A stretch of DNA of 64,000 bases from positions 1-64,000 of the forward strand of contig JAHDYR010000006.1 of the NCBI GenBank assembly GCA_019828565.1, read 5' to 3'. This document shows positions 45,494 through 54,370 of this stretch, in pieces. The position numbers and the translations under genes were made by a program. How positions within the stretch are numbered: the stretch's first letter is position 1; each line of letters begins with the position of its first letter. Under the pieces are notes generated by a model that was not told the origin of the DNA, ran no database searches, and saw only the letters and a program-made list of their open reading frames with translations. This stretch comes from Carpediemonas membranifera (lineage: Eukaryota; Fornicata).

Positions 45494-47782
45494 TCAGTAC
45501 TTAGGGTACTGCGGCCCCACCAACGAGTTTGCCATCAACAGGGCGACTAGAGCAAAGTATGTGAGCGAAAAGACGCCCATTGGTACCACCCAGGCAATAA
45601 CAACCTTGCCAACAAGAGTGGAGATGAGTGTGCAGGTGCAACCAAGCAACACAACGATGAATCCCGCAAACGGCATCATTAACGCACACTTGATCGTCAG
45701 GGGCACCTCGAACTGAAGCACTGACAACTCTGGCACGGTGGAGTCCACAGAGTTCACACCTACTAAATAAAGCACGAACCCCACGATCACGCTGCCAACC
45801 AGGATGAACTGTGTGCTCACTGACAGCCAGTGCACCACCAGGGACCAGTGAACGGGGCTCACGGGACGTTCGGGGCCAGTGCTGGGCTTCGGCTTGAGCT
45901 CCTCGCCGTCTGCTCTCGCTGGCTGGTGGAATTCGCTCAAGTCATCGCCTAAGTCGTCGTTTGGGCGATGATCCCTTGCTCCAACGGGCCAGTCGTCTGA
46001 GTCGGGGTTGAGTAGTGTCGCGTGTTGGTCATCGTCGATTGGATCTTCAAGATCTGCGTGATCTTCGTCAAATCTATCCATAGGCTGACTTGAGCACATC
46101 ATGACATGAGAGTTGCCAAAGATACCCTTGGTGGCTTGCTTGCCGTCAAGGAGCGAGCGGAGAGATCTTGGCCGGCGGTCCTTTCTATACGCGAAGAGGG
46201 CAAGCACTGCGTTGAAGGGCGCCTCAAGGCATGCAACGGCGAATACCGAGCAGCAGCAACCGATGCCAAGGAGGGGGTTCGCCGCTAGACTGACGAGTTC
46301 GAGAGATGCGATCGAGAAGGATATGTAGCCGGAGTCCATGTCGATAAATGTAAAGGTGGTCTCATCGGGCTGGGGTGTTTGATTGGACCACACGATCGGA
46401 TCAAGATTTGATTGAATCAAAGGTCCAGATTTCAACATTAGGTTGCCATCCTTAGTATGGAGGAAAGACATCGAGCTAAACTTGAGAATTGGGGCGAGGA
46501 AGTCGTAGTGCGATATCCTGCAGTTTCGAACACTAGCAACGGAGAACCACCCGAACGGGGAAGATGACGAGAGCTTCTCGCGGTCGACAACGGGGTCCGG
46601 CACGTTCTCATTGAGGAAATAGGAGCTGAAGTCCTGAATGAAGGCCGTCCGCAAGATGCTGGCTCCGTTGGTGTTGAGGATAAACCCGACGTTATTCTGC
46701 ACATTGAAAGCAAAACGCGAGTGCGAGCCCGGGAAATCTCCGTCGTGTACTGTCCAATCATTCCAGTTGCTCTTGACCTCGTAGAACTGGAGATCCACGC
46801 CTGGGACGTATGATACGTTCGCCGCCTTCCATAGTGGTCTGTGCATCCGCTCGGCAAGGTTGGATGAGATGATGGTGGTGCCTGTAGTGGGGTTGGTACC
46901 GTTATACATATGTGCAAGTAGGAACTTAAGTAAATCATTGGCGTTAGAGTACAAGTTGCCTGCTGGCGCGAGGTTCCAGGCTGGGTGATAGTCCGATTGG
47001 TAACCAAAGGACGGCTGGTACTGCGCCTTGCTTATCCTGGTCTCGTCGAGCTCCCAGTAGTTGAAGGAGGAGCTTGTCATCCCGAGAGGTTCAAAGATCT
47101 TGGTCTTGGCAAGAGATTCAAAGTCACCATCGCGCAGCTTCTCTACAATGTAACCGAGCAGAGCAACGCCGTGGTTTGAGTAGCTGACCGTCTCCCCTGG
47201 CTTGCGGATAATGGGAGGAAACCAGTGGGTGATGAAGTTACCGAGCTTGACCTTCTCGCTCTCGTCATGAATGAAAAGAGAGAGTACAGACTCGTCGATG
47301 CCCGCGGTGTGCGTCATCAGCTGCCACACCTCAAGTTCCTGCCGCTTGTGGCTGCAGAAAGAGGGGATATACTGGCAAATACCCCCATAACGATAGAACA
47401 ACGACGACGACATCGACGGAACCACGTCGAGAACCCGGGAGTCGAGGTCAACAAGGTTGTCCTGTACGCACTGCAAGAACATCGTGGCGGTGACGATCTT
47501 ACTGATGGAGGCGCATGGGAAGATAGTATCGGTGGTGAAAGGTACCTCGACCTTGGAGCCCCCTTCCGTCTTCTGGTAGGCAGAACCGAAGCCACTGCTG
47601 TATAGTATGGTCGTATCCTGTACGATTGTGAGAACACCGCCGCTCCAGACGTGATCATGGTCATTCTCTGTCTGTGAAGCAAGCCAACTCTCGGCCCAAG
47701 CAGAAACTGCATCCACAGAAAGTTCTACACGACAAAACGCTAATGCGACTAAGATTAGCACGCATAGCAGTGTTTTGAGCAT
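45494..47782 (-). CDS. Membrane-anchored serine hydrolase of the beta-lactamase/PBP fold
   Basis: The class C beta-lactamase/esterase fold includes bacterial enzymes and eukaryotic LACTB. From the ATG at 47,782 a signal peptide (MLKTLLCVLILVALAFCRVE) leads into the domain: nucleophile motif SISK in FPCASISKIVTATMFLQC, YSNHG (Tyr-x-Asn) and HDG in place of the usual KTG/HxG. After about residue 480 come a membrane segment, an acidic loop (DEDHADLEDPIDDD) and four further membrane helices near the C-terminus. This membrane part is not in LACTB. A 62-residue in-frame upstream stretch lacks an ATG and is preceded by a stop, so I exclude it. The substrate is unknown; an origin by transfer from bacteria is possible. 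Confidence 0.75.
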   Translation of the reverse strand: MLKTLLCVLILVALAFCRVELSVDAVSAWAESWLASQTENDHDHVWSGGVLTIVQDTTILYSSGFGSAYQKTEGGSKVEVPFTTDTIFPCASISKIVTATMFLQCVQDNLVDLDSRVLDVVPSMSSSLFYRYGGICQYIPSFCSHKRQELEVWQLMTHTAGIDESVLSLFIHDESEKVKLGNFITHWFPPIIRKPGETVSYSNHGVALLGYIVEKLRDGDFESLAKTKIFEPLGMTSSSFNYWELDETRISKAQYQPSFGYQSDYHPAWNLAPAGNLYSNANDLLKFLLAHMYNGTNPTTGTTIISSNLAERMHRPLWKAANVSYVPGVDLQFYEVKSNWNDWTVHDGDFPGSHSRFAFNVQNNVGFILNTNGASILRTAFIQDFSSYFLNENVPDPVVDREKLSSSSPFGWFSVASVRNCRISHYDFLAPILKFSSMSFLHTKDGNLMLKSGPLIQSNLDPIVWSNQTPQPDETTFTFIDMDSGYISFSIASLELVSLAANPLLGIGCCCSVFAVACLEAPFNAVLALFAYRKDRRPRSLRSLLDGKQATKGIFGNSHVMMCSSQPMDRFDEDHADLEDPIDDDQHATLLNPDSDDWPVGARDHRPNDDLGDDLSEFHQPARADGEELKPKPSTGPERPVSPVHWSLVVHWLSVSTQFILVGSVIVGFVLYLVGVNSVDSTVPELSVLQFEVPLTIKCALMMPFAGFIVVLLGCTCTLISTLVGKVVIAWVVPMGVFSLTYFALVALLMANSLVGPQYPKY

Positions 47783-48023
47783 TATTCGCGATCGTGTCCT
47801 CGAATGTCTCCACTCAAAGTCCGGGATTTGATCGATCTCATCCTCGATGCCGGATTGGTATGAACGAAGAACGGCGATGTGTGCCCTCTCGTTAGTGCTC
47901 GGCGGCAGAAATTGAGGCAGATGGCTTGGGACTGCTGGCGAAGTCGACTCAAGGGACGGATTTAACAATGCGACAGTTATATAGCGTGTATATCACGCAT
48001 ATGTAACAAGTAAACGACTCAGG

Positions 48024-51000
48024 TCAGGTCAAATGGGTCTGGACGAGGTGGAATGCGAGAGCGAAAGACTGGAGTCGCTTCAACCGACGAGAGAAGAGCC
48101 ATGCGAATGTAGCACACGCGGATACGATCATGTACAGCGCGCCGAAGAAGACAATGTATCCGAGAACGAGCAGCACGCCCGACACCCTCTGCGCCCTTCG
48201 CCCGAACTCGGCATCGAGGGCCTCAGACAATTCGATGATATGTGCCGCCGACCTTCTATGTGCCTCGGTAGAGAGGGCGTCGCTGTTCTCGTACTTTGGG
48301 GCGATTTCCGTGAACATAGTCATGTCGGCGTGATAAGCTGCGAAAAGAGTGGGAATGCGATCAACGTCGAGGCCTGAAGCAGTATAGGCGACGAACGGGT
48401 TGTCCCATGCATTGGCGTAGAGCGAGGGGATGTCCCTGGCGAGTGAGGCCAACGACCGTGTGACCGGGGAGACGTCTCTCTCGATGGGGCTTCCCGTGTC
48501 CGCCACGATCGCCTGGCTTGCCCCTGCCAGAGCTACGGCGTTCAGCGAGGCTACATCGATCAAGTTTGCGTTCATTCGGAGAATTGCGATGTTACCGATA
48601 AAAACTACCGCGAAGGCCGGCAATGTCAGCATGGCGTATAGCGCCACCACTCGCACGCATCCAGACAAGAGCGGCCGAAGAGTTCCCGCGAGGTCGCTGA
48701 CCCGCTTCTCCTGGTGCCTCGAGAACCCCCGATGGGCCGTGCCGATGAGGATACCGGGAATGACGATGGCGACGAAGATGACAATCGGGACGAGAGCGAA
48801 GGCGAAGACCACCGCCTGCCTGTTGATCGAGATGACCGTTGAACACCACGCAACCGTCCGCGCCGCCCTGTTCCGGGCCATCGTCTGCATATCCTGCGCG
48901 GCATCCAGCATACGTCCCATATCAGACGCGATGATCTTGTCCGATAGTACAAGATCCCAAGCCATACCGAGCTTCGTCGAGTCGGGGAGGGTCAGGTCGA
49001 ACGTAGAGTTGGTGAATCTGCCCGTATCTCGCTCTCGACCGCTCAGGACATCCCACGTGACAGTACTGAATGTCGTGTCGTCAGGGTCGTGAACCGACAC
49101 GGCTAGCCGGGCTGCTACGGTTGCAGCGGTGTAGATACCTTCAGCATGACTGAGGAAAGTTTCGCCAATGGTGTTGTGAGCGGCGAGCAGGATCTCAAGC
49201 TCGGCCAATGCGCGTGATGTATGTGTCACCGCGCTTTCCGAACCGGTGGCGACCACTCGCTGTGTGTGGTATAGTGCATCACTCGTGACAGCGATAATAT
49301 GGGCGAGGGATGTCCTTTCTTGAGCAATATCTAGAAAATCTGAGTCAATTTCAAGATATTCAGCACCGACAATTAGCCCTACTTCAAACACGAGGTGACA
49401 CAGTACAATTGCTGCGACAGTGAGCAGACCCGCGTTGACAGTTTGACCAAGCCGACGCTCGGGCCAGACTACGTTGAGAAGAACGAAAATGGCGGCCACG
49501 AGGAGCAGCTGAACTACAGGCGGGGCAACAAGCATGGCGAAGTCGAGGGTCAGGCTTCTGTCGATGAGCGACTCCGTCTCGGCCTCGAGAGTGTCAGCGA
49601 GACCTTTGAGGGCGGCCACCCCCGCCTTGAGCCAGTCGGCCTGCTGCTGGTCATAAACAATGGCCTGGGCGATGGCGAGCTGGGTCGTGCTGTTGAGGGC
49701 AAGATCGTAGGCCTTGTCGCTGTACCAGAGCGTCCTGCCGAACCGCTCGCTCCTGATCTCGCTCGAGCCCTCAGCGGAGTAGTTCCACGCAAACCCGGGG
49801 ATGTCAACCGATGCCAGACCGTACCCCTGGCCGGCGAGGATGACAGCGATAATGTGGTCATGGCGTCTGCGGGACATGTCCTCGATGAACCGGGCCATTG
49901 ATCGTCCAGAGCCGATGGAGGGGATGACGTGGTTCACCTCTATGGCCTTGTCGATAGCATCGCCAAACGCCTTGATATCCACATATTTGAACGAATCATA
50001 GGATCCCTTGACGAATCTGGGGAGGTGGAAATCTATCAACGCCTCGGTCTTGACAAGCGGCGCGATGTCGACCTCCATATGATCGCCCAAATCAGCCCAG
50101 CGGGCCTCGCTCCATGAACCGTAGCGTCCGGTGAGACCGAGACTGAGGCAGACGGCAGAAATGGCGACAGAGACGACTGCCAGGGCTGTGGCAACGACGA
50201 TGAGGCCGGGGCGACCAAGCCCGACGCCCTTGAGCCTGCGGAAGCGGTATTTGAGGGCTGCAGCAATACCAGAACTTTGCCTGGCACGTGGGTGTGCAGG
50301 GCGTCTGATCGCGGCGTCGAGTTCAGACATTGAACCATCAGAATCGGCACGCGAGGCACTAGTGTCACTATCCTGCACTGCGGCAATAAATCCATCAAGA
50401 TCCGATATATCCAACTGCATCTCCTCCAGCCCAATCAGCGGGTCAAACAAGGACACCTCGCTAGAGCTGGTGCTCGACTCAGAACCAGACTCGGGTGCGA
50501 TGTGGACGATCTCATCGGGGGTGTCGGCAAATACGACGCGTCTGGCCCCGGTGCCAATGGGCGTGGCCTGCATATCTCCCATCATGCTGTCGTCAGCGCT
50601 GTCGGGGAAGTCTTTGATGGTCCCCTTGTTCTCACCGTTGCCCGCGGCCTGGTCCTCCATCGCCTCAGGGGTGAAGTGGGCGACGTCTGGTCGATAGCCG
50701 TCGTCGTCAGCGAGGGTGATGTCCTTGAAGCTTTCCCGAGCTATGAATGTCAGTCGAATCTTCCTCCGGATTTGTATATCAGATACGAGAAGACAGCGTC
50801 CGACAACATCGTCGCAGTGCTTGGTAACTGAAGGAAACAGCTGCGTGTTGAGCCAGAAGGCAAGCGAAGTCAGCGCGGCGATCTCAGCAAGAATAAGGAG
50901 GAGGAAAAGAACCGCGATAAAGGCGATGGCTGAACTCATGTTGCTGTAGATGGCGCCGAGGAGAACACGGAATGCAGGCAGGAGCATACGGGCTCCATTG

Positions 51001-54000
51001 AGACTGAGAGAGTGGCTCGTGGCGTCGTCAGACACACCAGAGTCGAGAACATGTTGTAACGCGTCCTTGACCGCACTAGTGAGTGTGGTAAGTGAGGAGG
51101 AGGCAACCGAGAGTGTCACAGGGCATGTGTCATGTGCGATGAACACCAGGCTGCTTAGATCCATGGTTGATTCGACCGCAAGGAGATCGTCTTCGATATT
51201 AGATATGGTGGCGATCGCCGAATCAAGAGTACTCGCGATATCAGGCCATCCATCAGAGAAGTAAGAAGAAGAGTCGTTCAACTGTGTCGCGAGTGCCGCC
51301 AATGTGCCAAGATGTAACGCGTGTGACGCGTCATGGACGATCTCGACCTGTTCCATTCCGAACTGATGGATGAAAACGAGCATGCCAAGGATGCACCCGA
51401 TGAGCACCTGCAAGAGGACGACAAGCGCAGTGAATGTGAGTGAAACGCGTATAATGCGCACTGGGCCTCGCATGTGTTCCTTGGTTGATATGGCAGCTGT
51501 GGCCACTGATCCAACAGAGGAGACGGACGTGGGGGCGGTCGATGGTGAGGACTCGGAGCTGCTGGACTCGGACCTCATTCGCTGGGCGGCCGCGTGGTCT
51601 TGCAGGACAGTGTCGAGGAACAAGCAGTACCACTCGGCGACGAGTGGGTCAGCAGGGTTACGGCGGTGGAGGGCCGAGTACAGGGCGTTCGCTTTGAGCG
51701 CGCTCTTGCCAACACTTTGGACCAAGGTCGTAAACTGCACAATGTTCATCTGGCTGGCGAGGACGACAGGCCAAAGCTTGCTCATTCGTACGAGGGTCCG
51801 GAGGTGCTGCTCCCGTGCGTCTGCCAGCATCTTCTGTGTGCTAAGGTAGGCCGACGCCTTGTCCTCGCCGTCTAGCGCATGGATGAACTGCATGTGCTCG
51901 ATGTACGCCTCGATCCCGGTCACCATGATCCTGTTTGACGGTGTCATTTCAGTGAAATAGTCCATTTTGATTATCTCCCACATCTGTTGTGCCGAGTCAA
52001 TCATATCTGGGACCTGCACCCCGAATTTGATCTGGGCCATCCTGAGAGCGATCGTGGTCCGGCTGTCGTACTGAGCGCAGGCCTGTCTGAAGATCTTGAG
52101 CGCCAGCTTGACTGTATTGGCGCGCTGAGTGGCACAGCTAGGCCCAGCCGCCTCGCCCAGGCCATTACCATGGGCGACCACACCCCTGTAAGCACACAGC
52201 GGTCTTGTTCCGACCTCTATAGTCTTCACCGAGAGCCCCATGAGATCGGCCCGTCCCAATGTGGCTGGGGGGTTGAGTGCCAGCTGCTGGATGACGGCGC
52301 TCCTTGCCTTGGGGTGGAGTACTATGGTTCTTAGCACGTCGATGGGGCGGGTGCATATGTGTCCGTCGCCGAGGATGACTGCGAATACGAGTTGTTCGCA
52401 GTACCGGATGCGGAGGAAAGTGAGATACGCTGAGAGTGGGATAATGGCGCATGATACAGCCCCAACGAGGGCGAATAAGAAAGCAAGGGGGGTTGAGTCG
52501 GATGTAACGACCAGCTGAGCGAATGAAAGCACCGACACAAGCCCGCATGAGATCATTGCTGAGACCATTGAGGAGACCGCAACGACAGAGCCGATCGTGT
52601 TGATGGGGGTATTCGTAAATGTCGCCAGAGCCCTGTTTCCACTTACAACCGCCCCAATGAAACCAACTATGGCTGCGTAGAACAGGAAAGTGAGCCTATC
52701 CTCCTCGTCTTCTGTGCCCAAGTCCTTTGCCCCAAGACCAACTGCGGCCCCAAGCAACACCTGGCACACCATGGTTGATATTGACACACTCAGCCACTGG
52801 GAAGGGTATAGCGAGTACCACACTGGAGGCGAGTTGACCGCTGCAGAGTGGATGATGTTGTACCAGAGGCCAAGGGATAGGAGCAGTAGGCTGGTGATGG
52901 TCAGGATGATGACCTGAATGACGGAGGAGGGCGAGGGCGAGGTGTCGGCGAGGAATCGGTAGGCTGGGGCGAGGGCAAGATAAACCCCTACAGATGCATA
53001 AATAGGCACGAGGACAACGTAAATGTGGACAATCGACCCCATCCGGAGTACTGGACGAAAGAGCTTGACGGTCTTAGCGCGCCTCGTCCTGGCAGCATGG
53101 AAGGTGAGCAAGAGCGGGAGGAGGACGAATGCAGAGACGAACGCCCAGGACACTACGGGGGTGGTGTATGGGCCAATCACCGCACTCGAAGCTGGTATAA
53201 AAATGAGCGACAGATGGTCATAAACTGCGCGGAAAGCTGCACTATGGGAAGCAGCACAAGCCAGGCCTGCGATAAAGGGCATGATAACACTATACATGAG
53301 CAGCACCATTGCCGCCGGGGTATTCCACGGTCTCGTCTTCCTGTGTGGGTCGAACAGAGCCTCGTGGAGATGCTCTGCCCAGTCCTGCCTGTCCTTGGCC
53401 TGTAGCAGCTGTTGGGTACGTTCCCTGACTGCTTCTGACCTCAGCTGCTGTCTGCGGACGTTGTTGATACTCGCCTGCTCTGTCAAGAACTGGCTGATAG
53501 CGAGGCAGGCCTGACCAACGAGGTCAAGCTGGGCTGGAGTCAGCCTCCGTGTATTCCTAAACATATTAGCCGCGTCCTCAATGTCAACACCGGCCTCAGT
53601 TGCCATTTCCCCGATAAGTTCGTCCACATCCGGGCTTGGCGAGGCGGAGGTAACTCCCCCCACGCTGATCACGCCGAGGGCCGCACCGTCAAGATGTATG
53701 GCAGACGCGCACTCGGACATGAGACCACAGGGGCAGGATCCAACGAAGTATCTGCTTGCTGCCATCGTGGTGTGCGTCTGGCGATGGGCACCGCAAAACA
53801 CAATGCCGGGACCGAGACCGGCTTTCAAAGTTTGGCAAATGGGTGCGTCAGGATATTCGATCGTGATGGCGTTGCTTGCTGTGTCATAGATGGTCGCATT
53901 GACGCCATATGTGCTGCTAAACTTGTCGAGAAGGGCGTTGAGGCGGGAAACATCAAAGAGCCCGGAAATCGTTGTTTTGGACATCAGAGAACCTGCTTTG

Positions 54001-54155
54001 ATCATTTCATCGTCAAAAACAAGCCACCGGGCAAGCCTGGGTAGCTCTTGTCTTAGTTCTGTCGGTGATGAAGCGCTGCGAGAGAAAATACTACCCAAAA
54101 CTGTCTCGAAGTCATATTCTTGGTCTACAAAAGATGTGCTTGATGTAGTATCCAT
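48024..54155 (-). CDS. Giant membrane sensor: PocR domain plus TmcB/TmcC-like region
   Basis: The 2,043-residue protein starts at MDTTSSTSF; the preceding in-frame GTG is not needed. Residues about 66-172 match the PocR sensory domain, common in bacterial regulators: LLDKFSSTYGVNATIYDT, AICQTL-like ICQTL, GSCPCGLMSECASAIHLDG, with Cys 107, 121, 141 and 143 conserved for a ligand or metal. Eight or so membrane helices follow (about 285-600), then a helical, cytosolic region (LYSALHRRNPADPLVAEWYC near 860) like the TPR-type repeat of tiny macrocysts proteins TmcB/TmcC. Further helices bracket three extracellular loops of 150-250 residues. No kinase or cyclase domain is present. A receptor role is inferred from this layout. 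Confidence 0.7.
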   Translation of the reverse strand: MDTTSSTSFVDQEYDFETVLGSIFSRSASSPTELRQELPRLARWLVFDDEMIKAGSLMSKTTISGLFDVSRLNALLDKFSSTYGVNATIYDTASNAITIEYPDAPICQTLKAGLGPGIVFCGAHRQTHTTMAASRYFVGSCPCGLMSECASAIHLDGAALGVISVGGVTSASPSPDVDELIGEMATEAGVDIEDAANMFRNTRRLTPAQLDLVGQACLAISQFLTEQASINNVRRQQLRSEAVRERTQQLLQAKDRQDWAEHLHEALFDPHRKTRPWNTPAAMVLLMYSVIMPFIAGLACAASHSAAFRAVYDHLSLIFIPASSAVIGPYTTPVVSWAFVSAFVLLPLLLTFHAARTRRAKTVKLFRPVLRMGSIVHIYVVLVPIYASVGVYLALAPAYRFLADTSPSPSSVIQVIILTITSLLLLSLGLWYNIIHSAAVNSPPVWYSLYPSQWLSVSISTMVCQVLLGAAVGLGAKDLGTEDEEDRLTFLFYAAIVGFIGAVVSGNRALATFTNTPINTIGSVVAVSSMVSAMISCGLVSVLSFAQLVVTSDSTPLAFLFALVGAVSCAIIPLSAYLTFLRIRYCEQLVFAVILGDGHICTRPIDVLRTIVLHPKARSAVIQQLALNPPATLGRADLMGLSVKTIEVGTRPLCAYRGVVAHGNGLGEAAGPSCATQRANTVKLALKIFRQACAQYDSRTTIALRMAQIKFGVQVPDMIDSAQQMWEIIKMDYFTEMTPSNRIMVTGIEAYIEHMQFIHALDGEDKASAYLSTQKMLADAREQHLRTLVRMSKLWPVVLASQMNIVQFTTLVQSVGKSALKANALYSALHRRNPADPLVAEWYCLFLDTVLQDHAAAQRMRSESSSSESSPSTAPTSVSSVGSVATAAISTKEHMRGPVRIIRVSLTFTALVVLLQVLIGCILGMLVFIHQFGMEQVEIVHDASHALHLGTLAALATQLNDSSSYFSDGWPDIASTLDSAIATISNIEDDLLAVESTMDLSSLVFIAHDTCPVTLSVASSSLTTLTSAVKDALQHVLDSGVSDDATSHSLSLNGARMLLPAFRVLLGAIYSNMSSAIAFIAVLFLLLILAEIAALTSLAFWLNTQLFPSVTKHCDDVVGRCLLVSDIQIRRKIRLTFIARESFKDITLADDDGYRPDVAHFTPEAMEDQAAGNGENKGTIKDFPDSADDSMMGDMQATPIGTGARRVVFADTPDEIVHIAPESGSESSTSSSEVSLFDPLIGLEEMQLDISDLDGFIAAVQDSDTSASRADSDGSMSELDAAIRRPAHPRARQSSGIAAALKYRFRRLKGVGLGRPGLIVVATALAVVSVAISAVCLSLGLTGRYGSWSEARWADLGDHMEVDIAPLVKTEALIDFHLPRFVKGSYDSFKYVDIKAFGDAIDKAIEVNHVIPSIGSGRSMARFIEDMSRRRHDHIIAVILAGQGYGLASVDIPGFAWNYSAEGSSEIRSERFGRTLWYSDKAYDLALNSTTQLAIAQAIVYDQQQADWLKAGVAALKGLADTLEAETESLIDRSLTLDFAMLVAPPVVQLLLVAAIFVLLNVVWPERRLGQTVNAGLLTVAAIVLCHLVFEVGLIVGAEYLEIDSDFLDIAQERTSLAHIIAVTSDALYHTQRVVATGSESAVTHTSRALAELEILLAAHNTIGETFLSHAEGIYTAATVAARLAVSVHDPDDTTFSTVTWDVLSGRERDTGRFTNSTFDLTLPDSTKLGMAWDLVLSDKIIASDMGRMLDAAQDMQTMARNRAARTVAWCSTVISINRQAVVFAFALVPIVIFVAIVIPGILIGTAHRGFSRHQEKRVSDLAGTLRPLLSGCVRVVALYAMLTLPAFAVVFIGNIAILRMNANLIDVASLNAVALAGASQAIVADTGSPIERDVSPVTRSLASLARDIPSLYANAWDNPFVAYTASGLDVDRIPTLFAAYHADMTMFTEIAPKYENSDALSTEAHRRSAAHIIELSEALDAEFGRRAQRVSGVLLVLGYIVFFGALYMIVSACATFAWLFSRRLKRLQSFALAFHLVQTHLT

Positions 54156-54261
54156 CTTCAATGGCCAAACTTCCTCTTCAGCTCCTTCCACCACTGAATT
54201 TGGTGGAGAATTTTTGAATGCGCCATATTTCCATCATATCTCGAGATCCGGCAGAAGATAC

Positions 54262-54271
54262 AAAACTGCAC
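54262..54271 (-). promoter_or_regulatory. Promoter-like motif before the giant sensor gene
   Basis: AAAACTGCAC, 107 nt before the chosen ATG. Several short out-of-frame ATGs lie between, which would act as upstream ORFs if transcription starts here, or an unseen intron removes them. Confidence 0.4.
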
Positions 54272-54370
54272 ATCTCCCCTTCCCTTCGAATCTACAGCCC
54301 CTCCCTGCCCGCCAGCCGACCTCGCACCCAGACCCAACCCGACCAAATCACCGAGTCTCAAATCCACTCT

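Noticed and set aside
51725-51745. TAAACTGCAC inside the giant sensor gene, and a second inside the URB1-like gene near 29,173
   Set aside because: Both encode protein in conserved reading frames and have no gene start nearby, so they are chance matches.
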